Shown one piece after another: positions 17,321-26,349 of a stretch of DNA of 64,000 nucleotides (position 1 is its first letter; the number at the start of each line of letters is the position of its first letter). Origin of the DNA: Nakamurella sp. PAMC28650 (lineage in GTDB: Bacteria; Actinomycetota; Actinomycetes; Mycobacteriales; Nakamurellaceae); assembly GCF_014303395.1 (NCBI RefSeq), contig NZ_CP060298.1, positions 558,001 to 622,000 of the forward strand. The letters are read 5' to 3'. The notes under the pieces are model-generated. The model searched no databases. It was not told the DNA's origin and saw only the letters and a list, made by a program, of their open reading frames with translations. The translations under genes were made by a program, and so were the position numbers.

Positions 17321-18601
17321 ATGTCTGATCCGGGTGACTTCCTTCCGGCCCGTTCCCCGGAACTCCAGGCGCTGATCGACGAGATCGCAGCCGAGGCAGC
17401 ACGGGAGAAGGCTCTCCGTGCCGGCAGTGCCGGCAGTGCGGGCAGTGCCGGCAGTGCGGGCACCCCGGCAGCACCCGTCCCCGCCGACGATGTGACCGCA
17501 AAGGCCGCAGACGATGCCGTGCCGCCGGCAGCCGGGGCCGTGCCCGGTACCACGGTGCCCGTGGCCGAGGCTGCGGCTGCGGCGTCACCCGCCGATGCTG
17601 CGTCCGCGCCCGCGGCTGTCGCACCGGTCCAGGACCAGCAGGATGCGATCGCACTGTCCGTCGCCGCCCCTCAACGTCCCCGGCGGGCCATGGCGCTGGC
17701 CGGCGGGGTCGCTGCAGCCGTGGTCGCCATCGTGGCCATCACCGTCGGCAACCGCTCGGCGGCTGTCCCGTCCTCCTCGGTGGACCAGAAACTGCCGGTC
17801 GGATACGCCGTGGTCGGCTCCGTCGGATCTGACGGCCGGTCGACCGCCGTCACCGTCACCGCGCCGATGACGACCGTCGGCGGCAAGCTGGTCGCGCTCG
17901 TCGCAGGTGCCGACGGCACCACCCGGCAGGCGCCGGTGCTCACCGTCCTGAGCTCGACCCCCGCGACTTCTTCGCCCGCGGATTCGGGAACGAGCCCGTC
18001 GGGCACCTCCGCCACGACACCCTCCGCACCGAGCAGCGGCGCCGGGTACAGCGCCGCCCTGAACAGTGCTGCCGGCAACAGTGGCGCCGGGGTTCGCACC
18101 GCCGACTCGACCTCACCCGACCGCACCGGCCGCCCCGGCTCGCCCGAACCCGTACCGGCCGCCGGGGACACGGCCACCGTGGTGACCGGGACGTCAAGGC
18201 TGACCGGCTGGGCGCCGGTCCCGACCACCCTTGGTCCACCTCCCGGCACCCGCCCTGCGGGTAACCCGACCCAGGGCGGCGGATCCTCCCACCCTGCGGG
18301 TCCCAGCGTCCCGAACACCTCGGCAGCTCCGAACCCGGGCGCGGGGGGCGGGAGCACCGCCACGAGCCCCAGCAGGACCAGCACGAGTGCCGGCAGCGGA
18401 ACGGGGAGCAGTCCGGTGACGCCCACCGCGCCGAGTCCGCCGGTCCCTGGCCCTCCGCAGACGACGGTGCCGGGCAGTACAGCCGGCGGCACCGGAACCA
18501 GCGGTCAGAGCACCGCCTCCACCTGCATCGCGATCAGCCTGCCACCGGTGTCGGTGGCCGGCGGACTGCTGCCGACCAGCATCAACTTTCCCTGCCCCTG
18601 A
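17321..18601 (+). CDS. Single-pass membrane protein with long low-complexity tail
   Basis: A 426-residue protein I do not recognise. Residues 1-34 are charged and helical (LQALIDEIAAEAAREKAL), then comes a Gly-Ser-Ala repeat (35-48) and an Ala/Pro-rich stretch. One membrane segment lies at about 124-142, followed by a small folded region to about 210 and then a Ser/Thr/Pro/Gly-rich tail to the end. The tail probably lies outside the cell and may be a wall-spanning stalk. The ATG has a strong GGAGGGGG 5 nt upstream. It converges on ugd. Confidence 0.7.
   Translation: MSDPGDFLPARSPELQALIDEIAAEAAREKALRAGSAGSAGSAGSAGTPAAPVPADDVTAKAADDAVPPAAGAVPGTTVPVAEAAAAASPADAASAPAAVAPVQDQQDAIALSVAAPQRPRRAMALAGGVAAAVVAIVAITVGNRSAAVPSSSVDQKLPVGYAVVGSVGSDGRSTAVTVTAPMTTVGGKLVALVAGADGTTRQAPVLTVLSSTPATSSPADSGTSPSGTSATTPSAPSSGAGYSAALNSAAGNSGAGVRTADSTSPDRTGRPGSPEPVPAAGDTATVVTGTSRLTGWAPVPTTLGPPPGTRPAGNPTQGGGSSHPAGPSVPNTSAAPNPGAGGGSTATSPSRTSTSAGSGTGSSPVTPTAPSPPVPGPPQTTVPGSTAGGTGTSGQSTASTCIAISLPPVSVAGGLLPTSINFPCP
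17420..17464. repeat. 9-bp tandem repeat x5
   Basis: Five units of GCCGGCAGT or close variants, encoding the Gly-Ser-Ala run of the membrane protein. In frame. Confidence 0.9.
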
Positions 18602-18619
18602 CCCCCCGGGACCCTGGAA

Positions 18620-18653
18620 CGGCTACGCGGGAACGACGGCTACGCGGGAACGA
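18620..18653. repeat. 17-bp perfect direct repeat spanning the ugd stop
   Basis: Two exact adjacent copies of CGGCTACGCGGGAACGA. The second copy includes the TAG stop of ugd (18640-18642); the first lies in the 38-nt gap between the convergent genes. Confidence 0.92.
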
Positions 18654-19956
18654 TGTGGTGCGCGGGGCGCCCGATGGGGACGAGGCTGAACCCGGCCGCC
18701 GCAGCGGTCTCGTCATCGATCATGCCGCGACCGTCGACGATCACCCGACCGGGCATCACCCTGCCGACCTCGAGCAGGTCCAGTTCACCGAAGACCGGCC
18801 ATTCGGTCAGAATCACGAGGACGGCCGCACCGGCCGCAGCGGTGTACGGATCGGGCACCACGGTGATTTCCGGGCGGTCCCGCGCGGCCGTGACGTCTTT
18901 CGAGATCGCCGGATCGAACCCTTGCAGCACAGCGCCTTCCGCCGCCAGCCGCAGAGCGACGGCCAGTGCGGGGGAATCGCGCAGATCGTCGGTGCCGGCC
19001 TTGAACGTCAGGCCCCAGAGCGCGATCCTGACGCCGCAGAGCGAACCGCCGGCCGCCGCCCGCACCTTGTCCGCAAGGCGGTCCTGCGCCTGGTCGTTCG
19101 AGACGTAGGTGGCCTCGAGCAGTGGAAAGGAGACGTGGTGATCGGCCGCGATGGTGGCGAGCGCCTTGGTGTCCTTCGGGAAGCAGGAGCCGCCCCAACC
19201 GGGCCCGGTCCGCAGGAACTTCGATCCGATCCGCTCGTCGAAACCCATGCCGTCGGCGATCTCGGCCACGTCGGCCCCGACCGTCTCGGCGAGGGCGCCG
19301 ATGGAGTTGATGAACGAGAGCTTCATCGCGAGGAAGGCGTTGGCCGCGTACTTGATCAGTTCCGACGACTCCGCCGACGTGACGACCGAGGGTGCGCCGA
19401 GGTCCCGGTAGAGCTCCGCGACCGCGAGGGCGGCCGCGCGATCGGTCGAGCCGACCACGATCCGATCGGGATTCATGAAGTTGCGAACCGCCGTGCCCTC
19501 CTGCAGGAACTCCGGGTTGGACACCACCGCGACGTCGGCCCGGTCGACCGTCTCGGTGATGTCCTGGGCGGTACCGACCGGCACGGTCGACTTGGTGACC
19601 AGGATGGCGCCGGGGTCGAGGAGGGGACCGATCTGCGCGACCACGTCGTGCACGATCCGCAGGTCCGCCCGGCCGTCGCCGCCGTCCGGGGTCGGCAGGC
19701 ACAGCAAGATGTACCTGGCCCCGGCCGCGGCCGCTGCGGCGCCGTGGACGAACGTCAGATTGCCGGACTGCAGGCCCCTGGCCATCATCTCGTCGAGGCC
19801 GGGCTCCAGGATGGGCACCTCGCCGCGCGACATCGCAGCGACCTTGGCCGCGTCCACGTCCCCGCAGACGACCTGGTGCCCGAGGCTGGCCAGGCAGGCT
19901 CCGGAGGTCAGCCCGACATAGCCGGTCCCGATCACTGCGATACGGCCGACCGACAT
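18640..19956 (-). CDS. ugd: UDP-glucose 6-dehydrogenase
   Basis: A 438-residue enzyme that oxidises UDP-glucose to UDP-glucuronate with two NAD+. The sequence shows the N-terminal motif VIGTGYVGL, TKSTVPVGT, NPEFLQEGTAV, the core helix segment ELIKYAANAFLAMKLSF, and the catalytic Cys258 in GWGGSCFPKD. The C-terminal domain has WGLTFKAGTDDLRDSPAL. Product would feed wall or capsule polysaccharides, although no glycosyltransferase operon is adjacent. GGGAG precedes the ATG. The shared 128-nt region with the divergent aldo/keto reductase holds both promoters. Confidence 0.93.
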   Translation of the reverse strand: MSVGRIAVIGTGYVGLTSGACLASLGHQVVCGDVDAAKVAAMSRGEVPILEPGLDEMMARGLQSGNLTFVHGAAAAAAGARYILLCLPTPDGGDGRADLRIVHDVVAQIGPLLDPGAILVTKSTVPVGTAQDITETVDRADVAVVSNPEFLQEGTAVRNFMNPDRIVVGSTDRAAALAVAELYRDLGAPSVVTSAESSELIKYAANAFLAMKLSFINSIGALAETVGADVAEIADGMGFDERIGSKFLRTGPGWGGSCFPKDTKALATIAADHHVSFPLLEATYVSNDQAQDRLADKVRAAAGGSLCGVRIALWGLTFKAGTDDLRDSPALAVALRLAAEGAVLQGFDPAISKDVTAARDRPEITVVPDPYTAAAGAAVLVILTEWPVFGELDLLEVGRVMPGRVIVDGRGMIDDETAAAAGFSLVPIGRPAHHIVPA

Positions 19957-20071
19957 CTATTCTCCCTCGACTGTGCTTGCCCGATCACCGGGCACCGACC
20001 GGACGGAGCTCACCGCATCCGCCCGGCGGATCGACAAGATCCGCGCCGCAATGGATGCGGTCGTGGCATCG

Positions 20072-20077
20072 TACGCT
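20072..20077 (+). promoter_or_regulatory. Candidate -10 element of the aldo/keto reductase gene
   Basis: TACGCT, 7 nt before the ATG at 20085, with only AGGGAAC between. A leaderless start is plausible. Confidence 0.4.
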
Positions 20078-20084
20078 AGGGAAC

Positions 20085-21074
20085 ATGACGAACCCGATGC
20101 TCCGCAGACTGGGTCACTCCGGTCTTGCGGTCTCCGCGACCGGTCTGGGCTGCAACAATCTCGGCCGCACCGGCACCGTCACCGCTGATCTCGCTGCCTG
20201 CCGCACCCTCGTCGACACCGCCCTGGATGCCGGGATCACCTTGTTCGACGTCGCCGACATCTATGGTGCAGAGCCAGGAGTCAGCGAGACCATCCTCGGG
20301 ATCGCACTCGGCGCTCGTCGGGACGAAGTGGTGCTGGCCACCAAGTTCGGCATGGATGCCAAGGGCGCCAACGGCCGCGACGACGGAGCCAGGGGCTCCC
20401 GCCGGTACATCGTGCAGTCGGTGGAGGCCTCGCTCCGACGGCTCAAGACCGACTGGATCGATCTCTACCAGCTCCACCAGCCGGACCCGGCCACCCCGTT
20501 GGCCGAGACACTGTCGGCTCTGGATGATCTCGTCGATGCCGGAAAGGTCCGTTATATCGGCCATTCCAATTTCGCCGCCTGGCAGCTGGCCGACGCAGCC
20601 TGGCTGTCCCGTGAATCGGGGGCGGTGCCATTCATCTCGGCCCAGAACGAATACTCGTTGGTGCGCCGCGAGATCGAGGCCGAGCTGATTCCGGCCGCGA
20701 CCCATTTCGGTGTCGGCATCCTGCCGTTCTTTCCGTTGGCGAACGGTCTCTTGACCGGCAAGTTCCGTCGCGGCAAGGACGCTCCGGCCGGTACCCGGTT
20801 GGCCGACCTCAAACCGGCCCTGCTCGAGTCGGCGCCGTGGGAGGCGGTCGAACTGCTCGCCCGGTTCGCGGCCGACCGGGATCTGGGCATGGTCGACGTG
20901 GCCTTCGGTTGGCTGCTGGCCCAACCGCAGGTGGCGTCCGTCATCGCCGGCGCGACCACCCCGGCCCAGGTCGTCGCGAATGCTGCGGCGTCCGGTCGCT
21001 GGGTACCGGGGCAGGACGAACTCGACGCCATCGACCTCATCTTCGCGCCGCCCGTGGGATTGGGATATCGCTGA
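20085..21074 (+). CDS. Aldo/keto reductase
   Basis: A 329-residue TIM-barrel NADPH oxidoreductase. Catalytic residues of the family are present: D55 and Y60 in LFDVADIYG, K87 in LATKFGM and His in DLYQLHQPDP. The NADPH-binding end has QVASVIAGATTPAQV. It resembles general stress or L-glyceraldehyde-3-phosphate reductase-like members; the substrate is unknown. It is read away from ugd. Confidence 0.88.
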   Translation: MTNPMLRRLGHSGLAVSATGLGCNNLGRTGTVTADLAACRTLVDTALDAGITLFDVADIYGAEPGVSETILGIALGARRDEVVLATKFGMDAKGANGRDDGARGSRRYIVQSVEASLRRLKTDWIDLYQLHQPDPATPLAETLSALDDLVDAGKVRYIGHSNFAAWQLADAAWLSRESGAVPFISAQNEYSLVRREIEAELIPAATHFGVGILPFFPLANGLLTGKFRRGKDAPAGTRLADLKPALLESAPWEAVELLARFAADRDLGMVDVAFGWLLAQPQVASVIAGATTPAQVVANAAASGRWVPGQDELDAIDLIFAPPVGLGYR

Positions 21075-21216
21075 CCAAATGCTCACGGCGAGCTGCAAAA
21101 CGTTCACCAAGCGTCACTCTGGGCTACCGCCCGGCCTTGTCGTCCCGTAACCTCGACCGGGTCCCGGCGTGTCGTCACCGCGCCTGGGGACTCATCCGTG
21201 CTAAGGGGACATCGAA

Positions 21217-22572
21217 TTGGCTCGTCATCGCAGCGCACGTCGAGGCGGTCCGGTGCATCGCGCGCTGGTCGCCCTGACGGTCGTCATCACCACCACCGTC
21301 GCCGCTGTCGGCACCGTCACGGCAGCGCCGGCGGGCCAGATGGGCGAGGTGGGCCAGGCGGGCCGAACCGCCACCGCCGTGGTCGCGGTGGCACGGTCCT
21401 CCTCGCTGGCCGTCGGCCAGGCGATGCGGCCCGGAACGATCATCGCGTCGCCGAACGGGTTCGTGATGCTGCGGATGCAGGGTGACGGCAACCTCGTGAT
21501 GGGGGCCGGCAGCCATGTCCTGTTCGACTCCGGCACCCGCGGCGCCGGCAACTACGCCCAGGTCGACGCAATCGGCGACTTCGTGATCTCCAACGCCGCG
21601 CACCAACGGATCTGGGCCACCTACACACGCGGGAACACCAACGTGCTGCGCGTCGGTGACGACGGCAACCTGGTCCTGGCCGGGCGGACCGGCCGGGTCG
21701 CCTGGAGCAGCCACACCCACGCCGGCGAACTGGATCAGGGTGGCATGCTGCGCCCCGGTCAATTCCTCAGCGGCCCGCGCGGCGGCCGCCTCACCCAGCA
21801 GGGCGACGGAAACCTGGTGCTCCGTCGCGCCGACGGCAGGATCATGTGGAACGCGCAGACCGGTCGGCACCCCGGCGCCCACACGGTGCTGCAGAGCGAC
21901 GGCAACCTGGTGACCTACTCCACCTCGGGACGGCCGCTCTGGTACTCCGGGATGGCCGGCCCCCGGGCCAGTGCCACCCTGGGTGCGGACGGCGTGCTGT
22001 CGGTGCGACGCGCCAACGGCGGCGTCGCCTGGTCCTCCGCAGCGCCGGCGACGATCAGACCCGTCAACCCCGCTCCGGTCACGGCTACCGGCTATGCCTC
22101 GGCGATCCTCAGGATGTGGGGCGGCAAGGTGACCGGCCTGCCGGGTGCGTACAGCGACCTCCTGGCCACCAGCCGCGGCCTGACGATCACGAACAGCGAC
22201 TCGTGCGGGCAGACCGTCCGAGTCGACATCAGGATCGTCGCGTTCCTCTACGACGTGACCTCGAAGTACCGGATCAAGATCAACAACATCATCACCGGGC
22301 ACGGGTGCGACTCTGCGCGTCACCCGAGGGGCATGGCCACCGACATCGGCGGCGCGTGGAACATCTCGACCGGGGCGGCGACCAGCTTCGGCGGGTACTG
22401 GGGACCGAACAACACGTCGATGGACGCCCAGTTCGCGACCTACGCCTCGTCGATCCTGCCGGTCGGCTCCGGTCTCGGCCAGCGGTACTGCGCGGGCACG
22501 TCATCGGCGAACGTCAGGGCCGGAATCGCGTGGTTCGCGGACAACTGCAACCACCAGCACGTGCAGGTCTGA
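21217..22572 (+). CDS. Secreted bulb-lectin plus M15-like peptidase fusion
   Basis: A 451-residue exported protein joining two modules. Residues 1-37 are a signal peptide. From about 58 to 280 lie repeats of the bulb-type lectin kind (QGDGNLV, DDGNLVL, QGDGNLVLRR, SDGNLVTYS), three or more mannose-binding-like half-sites. The C-terminal 160 residues look like an M15/DD-carboxypeptidase-type zinc domain: S-A-R-H369-PRG-M-A-T-D376 fits SxHxxGxAxD and H446-x-H448 fits the last zinc ligand motif. It could therefore bind glycans and cut peptidoglycan stems. The TTG start has AAGGGGA about 9 nt upstream. The domain order and the lectin repeats are clear; catalysis is inferred. Confidence 0.72.
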   Translation: MARHRSARRGGPVHRALVALTVVITTTVAAVGTVTAAPAGQMGEVGQAGRTATAVVAVARSSSLAVGQAMRPGTIIASPNGFVMLRMQGDGNLVMGAGSHVLFDSGTRGAGNYAQVDAIGDFVISNAAHQRIWATYTRGNTNVLRVGDDGNLVLAGRTGRVAWSSHTHAGELDQGGMLRPGQFLSGPRGGRLTQQGDGNLVLRRADGRIMWNAQTGRHPGAHTVLQSDGNLVTYSTSGRPLWYSGMAGPRASATLGADGVLSVRRANGGVAWSSAAPATIRPVNPAPVTATGYASAILRMWGGKVTGLPGAYSDLLATSRGLTITNSDSCGQTVRVDIRIVAFLYDVTSKYRIKINNIITGHGCDSARHPRGMATDIGGAWNISTGAATSFGGYWGPNNTSMDAQFATYASSILPVGSGLGQRYCAGTSSANVRAGIAWFADNCNHQHVQV

Positions 22573-22581
22573 ACCGCCCGA

Positions 22582-24705
22582 TCAGGGCAGCAGCGCGGGG
22601 AACGGAGCCCTGCTCAGCGGTGTGACCTTGCCGGAGGTCTGCAGCACACCCATCCAGGCCGAGGCCTGCTGCAGGCTCAGGTTGCTCGGCTTGCGTGAGA
22701 TGACGCTCTCCCAGCGCGAGAAGATCACTTTGGCCAACGGGACGGCCGGATCGATCGGCGTCGTCCAGGTCACCGAGTTCGGGAAGAAAGCCACCACGAC
22801 CACCGGCCCCTTGCCCGTCCAGTTCGCCGCGATCTGCGCCATCGACGCCTCGGTGGCGTTCTGGATCGACACCACCTTGTCCGAGCACAGTTCCTGCAGG
22901 GCCGGCAACATCGAGCCGGTGATCGGGTAGGCACCGGCCTGCACGATCAGCCCGTCGCCGGCCAAGGTGCAGATCTGGTTGACGAAGTCGTACTCGCCCA
23001 GACCCTCCCGCGATTCGAACATCTTGCCGCCCCAGTTCCAGGCCGGCTGGACCATCAGCACGGTCACCACGAGCACGCCGACCGCCCGGAAGGGGACTTT
23101 GGGGAGCCGCATGACGACGGTGCGCAGTGCGAAGACGGCAGCGATCGCAGTCGCGGGGATGACGACCGGCAGCAGACGACGCAGGGCCCAGATCTGGTCC
23201 GGGGTGATGGCGATCTTGTTCAGGTAGACGAGGCCGACCAGCACCGGCACCACCCAGACCACCAGCAGTTGCGGGTCGCGGCGACGGCAGAACCGGACGC
23301 CCATCATGATGGCGCCGACCAGGGCGGCGCCGATGACGATCCAGCCCAGGTACCAGGCCATCCAGCTGATCGTCATCTCGTCGTAGCTACGGGTCCCGTC
23401 GATCGACAGGCCCTCGGACTTCTGACGGGCGGCCACCGCGCCGACGTAGTCGCCGCCGTCACGATTCTTGACGAAGTGATCGACGAGCCAGAGCGGCCGG
23501 CTCACCATCGCGACGGCGGCGACCGCGACCACCACGCCGACGATGATCGCCAGCTGGCGTCGATGGGTGGACATCCCCCTCACGCCGGGAAGGGAAAGGC
23601 CGCGGAGCAGACTGAGGCCCATCCCGAGAACGAGGATCACGGGCATGGCGGCCAACACCGGGTACAGCTCACCGGAGAGCCCCGCGAGGTACTTGGGACT
23701 GTGCACGTAGAGGTCGAACCACCCGAGAGTGGCGGCCGGCAACGCCCCCCAGATGAAGGTCAGCATGGCCATCCGGCCCTCGTGCCGCCGGATCTTCTGC
23801 ACCGGGGCGACAGCCAGGAGGGCGACGGCCGCCAGCCCGGCGACCATGGTGAGGCCGCCGTCGATCCGGGCGATCATGGTCGCACCGGCGAACGCCCCGG
23901 AGAGCGCGAACAGCCGGGTGCTGCGCTTCCCGACCGCCACCCACAGCGCGACGAGCATGCCGCAGACGAAGATCAACGCCGTCGGCTCCGTGTAGGGCAT
24001 GCGCGAGAAGGCCGCGAGCGGCATGGTGACCGCCAGCAGGAGCATCGGGGCCAGGCCCCACAGCGGCCCGAGGATGCGGCGTGACAACGCATAGACCGAC
24101 AGCAGTGCCAGCGCGCCGATGGCGACGTTTCCGGTCAGTACACCGGCGGTGCCGTGTACCCAGCCGAACACGGCCAGCAGACCGGGCAGCAGGTCGTTGC
24201 CCTGGACGTGGTTGACGGCCCCGGAGTTGCCCTGCAGGAAATCGGTCAGCAGGCCGGGGACCTGTGCGGCCAGACCGGGCAGTGCGGGGTCGAGTGCGAC
24301 ATCGGGGGTCTGATGATGGACCAGGTACAGGGCGGACAGCGTGTACTGCGCCGGATCCCGGTCCAGGCCGATCATCTCGGCGGTGTGGCCGCGCTGGACC
24401 AGGTACCAGGCCACGGCCAGCGTCAGCGCTGCGCCGGTCCCGGCCAGAGCGGCGCGGTTGACGTCCGGCGACCGGGAGATGAAGCGGCTCGTCAGGATCA
24501 CGGCGACGACGGCGACGGGGAAGACCAGCACCGGGCGGAACTGGCCCACCAGCAGTGCCAATGACACCACCACCGAGACGGTGAGGAACCACGTCATCAG
24601 GCGGTCGGGCAGGGTGACCAGCAGGGATGCGAGCAGTCGGCCGGTGCGTGACCCCGGGTCGGCCGGAGGTGCAGCCTCTTCGGAAGTCGCCACCGCGGTC
24701 GCCAT
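22582..24705 (-). CDS. Large polytopic membrane protein, GT-C-like
   Basis: A 707-residue membrane protein with about 12-13 hydrophobic segments and a soluble C-terminal domain from about 590. The first large loop, GLDRDPAQYTLSALYLVHHQ, has the acidic residues expected of a GT-C glycosyltransferase that uses polyprenyl-phosphate sugars, as in actinobacterial wall and glycoprotein pathways. The C-terminal region (GDGLIVQAGAYPITGSM) resembles a globular extracellular domain. The family is not one I can name precisely. The ATG at 24705 precedes MATAVATS. It converges on the lectin-peptidase gene with 9 nt between stops; the two may share an envelope role, but not a transcript. Confidence 0.65.
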   Translation of the reverse strand: MATAVATSEEAAPPADPGSRTGRLLASLLVTLPDRLMTWFLTVSVVVSLALLVGQFRPVLVFPVAVVAVILTSRFISRSPDVNRAALAGTGAALTLAVAWYLVQRGHTAEMIGLDRDPAQYTLSALYLVHHQTPDVALDPALPGLAAQVPGLLTDFLQGNSGAVNHVQGNDLLPGLLAVFGWVHGTAGVLTGNVAIGALALLSVYALSRRILGPLWGLAPMLLLAVTMPLAAFSRMPYTEPTALIFVCGMLVALWVAVGKRSTRLFALSGAFAGATMIARIDGGLTMVAGLAAVALLAVAPVQKIRRHEGRMAMLTFIWGALPAATLGWFDLYVHSPKYLAGLSGELYPVLAAMPVILVLGMGLSLLRGLSLPGVRGMSTHRRQLAIIVGVVVAVAAVAMVSRPLWLVDHFVKNRDGGDYVGAVAARQKSEGLSIDGTRSYDEMTISWMAWYLGWIVIGAALVGAIMMGVRFCRRRDPQLLVVWVVPVLVGLVYLNKIAITPDQIWALRRLLPVVIPATAIAAVFALRTVVMRLPKVPFRAVGVLVVTVLMVQPAWNWGGKMFESREGLGEYDFVNQICTLAGDGLIVQAGAYPITGSMLPALQELCSDKVVSIQNATEASMAQIAANWTGKGPVVVVAFFPNSVTWTTPIDPAVPLAKVIFSRWESVISRKPSNLSLQQASAWMGVLQTSGKVTPLSRAPFPALLP

Positions 24706-24953
24706 GTAGTCAACTCTCAGTAAAGGGTCACCGGCCCCCCAAAATGCCTTCCGAGCCTGAGAATTGACTGTGAGGACACCATGGCGCGTCGCCGCCAGGA
24801 ATCGGATTTCGGCGGAGCCGATGCCATTTCCTGCAGGTCAGCACGGGATTCCTGCTGATTCTAGGGGCCAGGACGAGCCCGCGGAATCCATCCGCCCGAC
24901 GGCCGACGCTGCCGAGACCGGAATCACCCGGTCCCGGCGGCCGCCGCCCACTT

Positions 24954-25466
24954 CTAGCCCTTGTTGAAGACGGCGGTGACGACGAGGTGGTTGTGCACGT
25001 TCGCGCCCATCTTCGTCCAGGTGATGCCCCACTTGCTGCGGTCGAGGTCCGCGACACCGGTGACGGTGGCCCGGGCACCGGACTGGACCGCGGTGGCCAC
25101 GATGTCGAGCGGGTGGGTCTGGCCGTGGATCGCCATGGTGCCGGTGACCGCGATCTTGCCGTCGGCGGCCGGCGTGGCGCCGGTGACCGTGTAGACGAAC
25201 GTCGGGTACTTCGCGACGTCGAAGAAATCGTCCGTCCTGAGGTGCGCGTCGCGCTTCGCCATCCCCGTGTCGACGGAGGACGCGTCGATCACCAGAGTGC
25301 CCGTCGTGGTTCCCGCGGCGTCGGTGACCCAACTGCCCTCGACGGCCTTGAAACTGCCCTTGACCGGCAGCAGCCACATGGCTTTGGTGCGCAGTTCGAC
25401 GGTGGTCGCTGCGGCGTCCAGCTTCCAGGTGCCGACGTAGCCGGCGAGCACGGATGTATCTGCCAT
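24954..25466 (-). CDS. YceI-family lipid-binding protein
   Basis: A 170-residue YceI/lipocalin-like protein. The family motifs are present: GTWKLDAAATTVELRTK, GTLVIDASSVDTGMAKRDAHLRTDDFFDVAKYPTF cut into shorter conserved parts (DAHLR, FFDV), and GTMAIHG...HPLDI. There is no signal peptide, unlike the E. coli homologue, so it is probably cytoplasmic; members bind polyprenyl or other isoprenoid lipids. Start ATG 25466 has GGGAG 10 nt upstream. It is divergent from a MarR gene, and a 24-bp palindrome lies between them, so it is probably regulated by that repressor. Confidence 0.85.
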   Translation of the reverse strand: MADTSVLAGYVGTWKLDAAATTVELRTKAMWLLPVKGSFKAVEGSWVTDAAGTTTGTLVIDASSVDTGMAKRDAHLRTDDFFDVAKYPTFVYTVTGATPAADGKIAVTGTMAIHGQTHPLDIVATAVQSGARATVTGVADLDRSKWGITWTKMGANVHNHLVVTAVFNKG

Positions 25467-25528
25467 TGAACTCAAACTCCCTGTCGAGATCGAGCCCCGG
25501 GTGGGCCCTTCCCGGTGGAGCCTACCCG

Positions 25529-25552
25529 AATACTTCGGTCGACCGAAGTATT
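25529..25552. promoter_or_regulatory. Perfect 24-bp palindromic operator between yceI and marR
   Basis: The half-site is AATACTTCGGTC, followed exactly by its complement. It lies immediately upstream of a TAGGCT hexamer reading towards yceI (25524-25519) and upstream of TAGTGT reading towards marR (25567-25572), covering the -35 regions of both. Strong candidate binding site for the MarR protein. Confidence 0.7.
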
Positions 25553-25566
25553 GCCGGGGGAAGGGT

Positions 25567-25572
25567 TAGTGT
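25567..25572 (+). promoter_or_regulatory. Candidate -10 element of the marR gene
   Basis: TAGTGT, 7 nt before the ATG at 25580. No ribosome binding site lies between. Confidence 0.45.
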
Positions 25573-25579
25573 GGGGGTC

Positions 25580-26308
25580 ATGAGGGCTTCCCGACGTCGT
25601 CGCGGCGACGCACGCGTTGCGGTCCTGGAGGTGCCCGACCTGGATGCGCGCGCCGACCCGGTGGTGGAGACCACCGGGGCGGCCGGGGTCTGCCCGCCGC
25701 CCGGCGCTGTCGGCGCTGTCGGTGCTGTCGGTGCTGTCGGTGGTCTCGGTGCTTCTGGTGGTGTCGGTGGCCTGGGGGCATGCGCAGCGGAGACGGAGCG
25801 GGAGACCCTCGCGGAGTGCCTGCGCAAGCTGGTGCAGTTGCTCCCGCAGGTGACCAGGGGGATGCGGCGCCGTCAACTTCCGTCCGGGCCGCTCGATTCG
25901 GGATTGGGACCGCGGCACGGCGTGGCCCTGTCGGTGCTGAGCGAACACGGCCCGATGACGGTCGGCCGGCTCGCCGGCGAACTCGGCCTGACCCTGCCCA
26001 CCGTCAGCGGGATCGTGGCCGACGTCGAACGTGCGGGGTTCGTGGAACGCTCGGCCGACCCGGGCGACCGTCGCAGGATCATCGTCTCGCTGGCCACACC
26101 GCACACGGCGGCGCTGGACACCTGGCTCGACGGCGCGACCGCACCGATGGCCAGGGCCCTGCACAAGCTCAGCCCACCGGAGCGCATCACCTTCCTGAAG
26201 GCGATGACCTTCCTGGAGGCCGAGCTCAAGAACGATCCCGATGCCGCCGGCGCGATCCCGGCTTGCGGGGAGCGGCAGTCCGGCGTCCCGGGCGACGCCG
26301 GGCCCTGA
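25580..26308 (+). CDS. MarR-family transcriptional regulator
   Basis: A 242-residue MarR-type winged-helix regulator with an unusual N-terminus. Residues 1-75 are low-complexity, including a run of Gly-Ala-Val repeats encoded by 9-bp tandem units (25703-25747). The MarR domain is at 85-230: VLSEHGPMTVGRLAGELGLT is the first helix pair, PTVSGIVADVERAGFVER the recognition helix, and DPGDRRRIIVSL the wing. It probably represses itself and the divergent yceI gene through the palindrome between them. The ATG at 25580 fits a leaderless message; an in-frame start further in, after the repeat, is possible. Confidence 0.82.
   Translation: MRASRRRRGDARVAVLEVPDLDARADPVVETTGAAGVCPPPGAVGAVGAVGAVGGLGASGGVGGLGACAAETERETLAECLRKLVQLLPQVTRGMRRRQLPSGPLDSGLGPRHGVALSVLSEHGPMTVGRLAGELGLTLPTVSGIVADVERAGFVERSADPGDRRRIIVSLATPHTAALDTWLDGATAPMARALHKLSPPERITFLKAMTFLEAELKNDPDAAGAIPACGERQSGVPGDAGP
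25703..25747. repeat. 9-bp tandem repeat x5 in marR
   Basis: Five units of GGCGCTGTC, GGTGCTGTC or close variants, encoding the Gly-Ala-Val run. In frame. Confidence 0.85.
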
Positions 26309-26349
26309 GATCCCCGCAACATCACCGCATCCCGCGCGAGCCGGAGGCG

